9,326 nucleotides of DNA, taken from NCBI GenBank assembly GCA_024653875.1, contig JANLHE010000456.1:1-9326 (forward strand), read 5' to 3'. This document shows positions 6,717 through 9,326 of this stretch, piece after piece; position 1 is the stretch's first letter, and each line of letters begins with the position of its first letter. This DNA comes from Acidobacteriota bacterium. GTDB lineage: Bacteria; Acidobacteriota; Vicinamibacteria; Vicinamibacterales; SCN-69-37. The notes beneath the pieces were generated by a model. It was not told where the DNA came from, searched no databases, and saw only the letters and a program-made list of their open reading frames with translations. The translations under genes and the position numbers were made by a program.

Positions 6717-8214
6717 ACCACTCGACCCATTCGAGCGTGTCGTTGCGGCCCTCCGCGCGGCGGGTAGCCGGGTCGAACGCACTGGAGACGATCACGTTCG
6801 AGCCACCTGCCCAGCCCACACTGACCGGCGAGCGTCACTCGGCGTCACGCGCCGCGACGGCAAGGTCCTACTGAACTGTTTTGCCAAGTGCCGCAAAGAT
6901 GCGATCTTGGAGAAGCTCGGCCTCCGATCGGCGGACCTGTTCAGTGGTCCGGCGACCGCGCGGCCCCGCGCCCGGGTCGTCGATACCTACCCCTACCACG
7001 ACGCCCGCGGCGAATTGATCGCCGAGAAACAGCGGCGCAAGCCAAAGTCCTTCAGGTGGCGCCGTCCGAACCCCGAAGCAAAGGGCGCGTGGGTTTATGA
7101 CCTCAAGGGCGTCACGCTCGGACTCTATCGGCTACCGGAGCTAGCCGGCGCCCGGCGCGTCTTCGTGGTCGAAGGCGAAAAAGCAGCCGACCGTCTCTGG
7201 AATATCGACCTCGCAGGCACATGCGGGTACGCGGGCGCGAGCAAATGGAGTCCGGAGTGGTCACAGGCCCTGTGGGCCGCCGGCTGCCGCGAGTTGATCG
7301 TCCTGCCTGACAACGACCGCCCCGGGGCCGCACATGCCCAAGTCGTCGCAGCCATCACACACGCGGCGAATGCGGATGAGCCGATCGCGGTCAAGGTGGT
7401 CACCCTCGCAGGGCTGCCGTCGGGCGGCGACGTGTTCGACTGGCTGGAAGGCGGCAAATCCGCCGACGACCTGATCACGCTCGTGGACACGGTCCCGCGG
7501 TGGACGCCTGGCGCGGAAGAACAGCGGCGGCTGGAACGCCGCCGTGCCAACACCCGCAAACGGGTACGTAAGCACCGCAGCGCCTCCGAGCCCGACCGCC
7601 CCGCTGGAGACACTCAGCAGGCAGACGCAGGCAACGCGGCGGTCGCTGATGTCTGCAACGCACTCGTGAACGCCCCAGCGCCGTTATCTGGGCGGAGCAT
7701 CAAGCGGCTCCTTGCCGGGCGTGTTCCACGCGCCAGCGTCGAGCAGGCCCTGCTCATCGGTGCCAGGACTGGGGTCCTCGTTGTTGAGCACGGTCGCCAC
7801 AGAGCCCGACTGTACGCCCTCGGCTCTGACATTCGCAGCGTTACCGAATCGGGACAGTCCGCCAGTGTCCCGGGCGATATCACGGTGCTGGAATCGACTT
7901 CTGTGCATTCTCGTGAGGAAGTTCCACTGTCCCAGTGTCCCGTAACAGGTAACGCTGTAACACCATGTGAACGTTCTTCTGATCCGTTAGAGAAGAATGC
8001 CCCTAAGAACATTCACTCCGTTACAGAGAGCCGGGACACTGGAATTGCTGGAGAGGTTTGTGATGGGCAATTGGCAGCAATCAACCTGGGGCACTGTTGT
8101 GGCACAAACGGCACCCTGCTGCGGTGCAAGGTCTGCCCCTGGTCACCCACCTACTGGCAGAGAGCTGCTGATGTCTCGCCAATCTCAAGGTCCATCATTT
8201 CAAGCAACGCCTGA
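6706..8214 (+). CDS. CHC2/TOPRIM DNA primase-like protein without helicase domain
   Basis: Predicted to make RNA primers for replication of the element. The GTG start overlaps the zinc-finger gene. Residues about 30-65 are a CHC2-type zinc site: Cys35 and His38 (CPAH), Cys58 and Cys62 (CFAKC). A TOPRIM domain follows at about 148-240, with Glu156 (VVEGEKAAD) and the Asp202-x-Asp204 pair (LPDNDRPG). After residue about 265 comes a basic helical linker (RRLERRRANTRKRVRKHR). Next is a winged-helix-like segment at about 305-375, then a Ser/Thr/Val-rich low-complexity tail. A last cysteine cluster (HCC...RCKVCPWSPTYW) lies near residues 463-485. At 502 residues it lacks the Walker motifs of P4-type primase-helicases, so a host or separate helicase would be needed. 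The last 15 or so residues may be altered by rearrangement, because the sequence beyond 8172 resembles another gene in a different frame. Confidence 0.82.
   Translation: MTSEPLDPFERVVAALRAAGSRVERTGDDHVRATCPAHTDRRASLGVTRRDGKVLLNCFAKCRKDAILEKLGLRSADLFSGPATARPRARVVDTYPYHDARGELIAEKQRRKPKSFRWRRPNPEAKGAWVYDLKGVTLGLYRLPELAGARRVFVVEGEKAADRLWNIDLAGTCGYAGASKWSPEWSQALWAAGCRELIVLPDNDRPGAAHAQVVAAITHAANADEPIAVKVVTLAGLPSGGDVFDWLEGGKSADDLITLVDTVPRWTPGAEEQRRLERRRANTRKRVRKHRSASEPDRPAGDTQQADAGNAAVADVCNALVNAPAPLSGRSIKRLLAGRVPRASVEQALLIGARTGVLVVEHGRHRARLYALGSDIRSVTESGQSASVPGDITVLESTSVHSREEVPLSQCPVTGNAVTPCERSSDPLEKNAPKNIHSVTESRDTGIAGEVCDGQLAAINLGHCCGTNGTLLRCKVCPWSPTYWQRAADVSPISRSIISSNA
7829..8042. repeat. Short repeat cluster in the 3' part of the primase gene
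   Basis: Two imperfect direct repeats lie 180 bases apart, each with ACATTC, then CGTTAC, then GGGACA (from 7829 and from 8009). Between them lies an inverted version: TGTCCC at 7928 and 7936, then GTAAC at 7942, 7949 and 7957. The 11-mer CCAGTGTCCCG occurs at 7862-7872 and 7932-7942, and inverted at 8032-8042. The GGGACA boxes of the two long repeats fall in different codon frames, which suggests the DNA itself is repeated, not only the encoded SVTES motif. Confidence 0.5.
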
Positions 8215-8250
8215 CCCTGGAGGATGCGCTTGATCAGGTGAGCGCCCGAG
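8172..8250 (+). pseudogene. Decayed C-terminal fragment of a second TerS-like gene
   Basis: In the third plus-strand frame (codons starting at 8184) the translation includes KVHHFKQRLTLEDALDQV. The intact minus-strand TerS-like protein ends with THHVQGRLSLEDALDLV. Eleven of the fifteen residues from HH through V agree. The DNA of the two segments is about two-thirds identical, and several differences are third-position synonymous changes, so both look derived from protein-coding genes. The fragment has no start, is closed upstream by a TGA at 8169, and loses similarity after about 8243. It overlaps the last codons of the primase in another frame. Confidence 0.55.
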
Positions 8251-8307
8251 GGAGGGCTCCCCTGCGGTCGCGCCACTGGGTCAGCGCCCCTCGGCGGTCC
8301 TCCAGAC

Positions 8308-8709
8308 TCACAGGGTGGCCCGCTTCTTCGTGACCAGGTCGAGCGCGTCCTCCAGGCTCAGCCGGCCCTGGACATGATGCGTCACCGAATGCCGCCCCAT
8401 GACCTTGTTCAGCTCGCCGGCCGCCCGCAGGCGGTCCCGGGTCGTCTCTGCCGGACTCCGCAGGATGCGCGTGACCGTCGTGTCTACTTCGTCCGCGTCC
8501 GCGATGGCCTTGCGCTCCACGATCGTGCGCCGCGCGACAATGGCCCGCTGGATGTGGGGTTTTTTCAGCAGGCGATACCCTTCCTCGCCTTGCGCCTTGC
8601 GCGTGCGGGCGTAGCCGGCCAGTGCGGCGGCTTCCGTGGCGTTCCCACGCGCCGGCCCGAGGAACGCCGTCACAAACGCGAACTCCCGCTGGGTCAGCCC
8701 GGACGCCAT
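8308..8709 (-). CDS. Terminase small subunit-like protein
   Basis: A 133-residue protein of the terminase small-subunit type (Terminase_2-like), which recognises packaging sites on phage DNA and recruits the large terminase. The N-terminal helix-turn-helix region matches the family: LTQREFAFVTAFLGPARGNA, TEAAALAGYA, then EGYRLLKKPHIQRAIVARR (about residues 5-60). A helical oligomerisation-like part follows (DTTVTRILRSPAE, DRLRAAGELNKVMG), with a short tail ending LSLEDALDLVTKKRATL. I chose ATG 8709 because the family motif begins four residues later. The same frame is open upstream, with a GTG at 8769, but the extra residues look unrelated. No ribosome site precedes ATG 8709. No large terminase, portal or capsid gene is visible. 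The gene converges on the primase. A lone TerS is a hallmark of packaging-hijacking satellites but also occurs in decayed prophages. Confidence 0.78.
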   Translation of the reverse strand: MASGLTQREFAFVTAFLGPARGNATEAAALAGYARTRKAQGEEGYRLLKKPHIQRAIVARRTIVERKAIADADEVDTTVTRILRSPAETTRDRLRAAGELNKVMGRHSVTHHVQGRLSLEDALDLVTKKRATL

Positions 8710-8746
8710 GCTCGGCAGTGTAGCCGAGCTGTCAAGTTTTTGACAA
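8710..8746 (-). promoter_or_regulatory. Promoter with nested palindromes, probably leaderless
   Basis: On the minus strand TTGTCA (8746-8741) and TACACT (8722-8717) are separated by 18 bases. This would start transcription at or next to the A of ATG 8709. TGTCAA-GTTT-TTGACA (8730-8745) is a perfect inverted repeat overlapping the -35 region. GCTCGGC-AGTGTA-GCCGAGC (8710-8729) is a second one that brackets the -10 box. No ribosome site exists before the ATG. This points to a repressible promoter making a leaderless terS message. The boxes are good but not consensus. Confidence 0.45.
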
Positions 8747-8765
8747 CAATACGCCCCCGGCCGCC

Positions 8766-8930
8766 TCACGTCCGGGGCGCGCGCCAGCAGGCCGTGATAC
8801 GCCGGGGCGATGAGCGCGACCGCTTGATCGTAGCTCTTGACTTGCGCACCGGCGGGAAGGGTGGCCGCGTGACGCCGCAGGCCGGGGCCAGCAGCAGGAC
8901 AGCGAGTACGACGCTCTGAGTACGTCTCAT
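8766..8930 (-). CDS. Small lipoprotein-like ORF, possibly frameshifted
   Basis: A 54-residue frame with a strong ribosome site (GGGAGGA, 10 bases before ATG 8930). Its start is a clear lipoprotein-type signal: MRRTQ, a hydrophobic run SVVLAVLLL, then APACG as a possible lipobox with Cys18. After this the frame becomes Pro/Arg/Ser-rich and unlike a folded protein. The neighbouring frame over the same DNA reads LPAGAQVKSYDQAVALIAPA, which looks much more protein-like and stays open into the terS gene. A frameshift after the signal peptide is therefore likely, leaving a broken gene. A phage outer-membrane spanin (short proline-containing lipoprotein) is an alternative, but nothing specific supports it. 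It lies just upstream of terS on the same strand. Confidence 0.4.
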   Translation of the reverse strand: MRRTQSVVLAVLLLAPACGVTRPPFPPVRKSRATIKRSRSSPRRITACWRAPRT

Positions 8931-9326
8931 CAGGTCTACATCCTCCCTGGGGGTGGTGGGACTATCAGCCAGATGGCGGCAGTCGAGGCAGAACCGCGTG
9001 TCGCCGCGTGTGAACCAGACCTCCAGTCTGGGCCTGAGTGTAAGAATTACCTCCCGCCGCGGGAAGTTCTCAGCGTGCCCGGGCCGGCCTGGACGACGCG
9101 GCGCACTTGTGACGGGAGAAGTTTGAACAGCTCCGGATCCAACGTCACCGTTCCGAAAAAGCGCCGCACGGCCGGCACTGGGTTTGCTCCATCACCGGTC
9201 CCGGCGGGAACGCCGCCAGTACCCGCTACCTGTAACGCCTACAGGCTTCGCTGACCCGCCGGGTAGGCCGGGCACCTCGACCTCCGCCTCAAGTTGCCTG
9301 CGGGCAATCTCAGGCGTTACCAGCAG
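8931..9326 (-). other. Right end: broken minus-strand reading frames, no intact gene
   Basis: No complete gene is supported. On the minus strand one frame enters from the right edge (about 9326 to 9195) and reads RRQLEAEVEVPGLPGG before a TGA at 9194. The next frame, open from 9238 to a TAA at 9049-9047, reads PAVRRFFGTVTLDPELFK. The first frame reopens after its stop and reads VWFTRGDTRFCLDCRHLAD around 8970-9030. These stretches look like pieces of real proteins in shifted frames. The segment RRFFGTVTLDP is reminiscent of the C-terminal part of DUF499-type ATPases, but this is a weak recollection. Small hairpins occur at 9015-9031 (CCAGAC/GTCTGG) and 9229-9245 (CCTGTA/TACAGG). The plus-strand frame 8973-9254 has no ribosome site and an unlikely composition. 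Confidence 0.3.

Noticed and set aside
7125..7613. A 162-residue minus-strand open frame inside the primase
   Set aside because: It is antisense to the TOPRIM domain and rich in Arg/Ser/Ala, with no family resemblance.
8215..8307. A bidirectional terminator between the converging primase and TerS genes
   Set aside because: CCGAGGG/CCCTCGG can pair only across a long loop, and no T-run follows on either strand.
8374..8919. A 181-residue plus-strand open frame
   Set aside because: It is antisense to the TerS-like gene, whose family motif is clear. This frame is Arg/Gly-rich and featureless.
4039..9326. A CRISPR array or toxin-antitoxin pair
   Set aside because: The repeats present are short, few and irregularly spaced with no array structure. 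No gene pair has recognisable toxin or antitoxin features.

Overview
The window joins a chromosomal flank to the left end of an integrated mobile element. The DNA is GC-rich throughout. The left 3.7 kb holds an Oar-like TonB-dependent receptor, with a signal peptide, a carboxypeptidase-regulatory-like domain, a plug and a very long barrel. That receptor class is abundant in Acidobacteriota and related soil lineages. I therefore suggest an acidobacterial host, possibly of the Vicinamibacteria type, but this is inference from one gene family.

Layout. Positions 1-3716 (minus strand) hold the receptor, whose C-terminus runs off the window. Positions 3717-4003 are a gene-free gap. Positions 4004-4088 (minus strand) hold a 3' half of tRNA-Pro(GGG) followed by its intrinsic terminator. 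The 5' half of the tRNA is absent, so I read this as an attachment-site scar, with the intact tRNA expected beyond the right edge. From 4089 rightward lies the element. It has a short repeat-rich leader, then a tyrosine recombinase (4234-5589), a translationally coupled unknown gene (5586-6098), a palindrome-containing AT-richer gap, an AlpA-like helix-turn-helix regulator (6259-6471), a small zinc-finger protein (6477-6716) and a CHC2/TOPRIM primase (6706-8214). On the opposite strand lie a terminase small-subunit-like gene (8308-8709) and a tiny lipoprotein-like ORF (8766-8930). The right end, 8931-9326, contains only broken minus-strand reading frames.

How it fits together. Integrase, AlpA regulator, primase with no helicase, and a lone terminase small subunit, all at a tRNA 3' end, is the gene complement expected of a phage satellite (P4-like or PICI-like). 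In such an element excision is regulated, replication is self-encoded, and packaging is redirected to a helper phage's machinery. No capsid, tail, portal or large terminase is visible, but the element continues past the window, so a degraded prophage or another integrative island remains possible.

The most unusual details are four. A second, inverted and decayed copy of the TerS C-terminus follows the primase. A short motif (GCGTTACC) recurs across the element. The TerS gene appears to have a leaderless promoter built on nested palindromes. Several right-end reading frames look shifted or broken.
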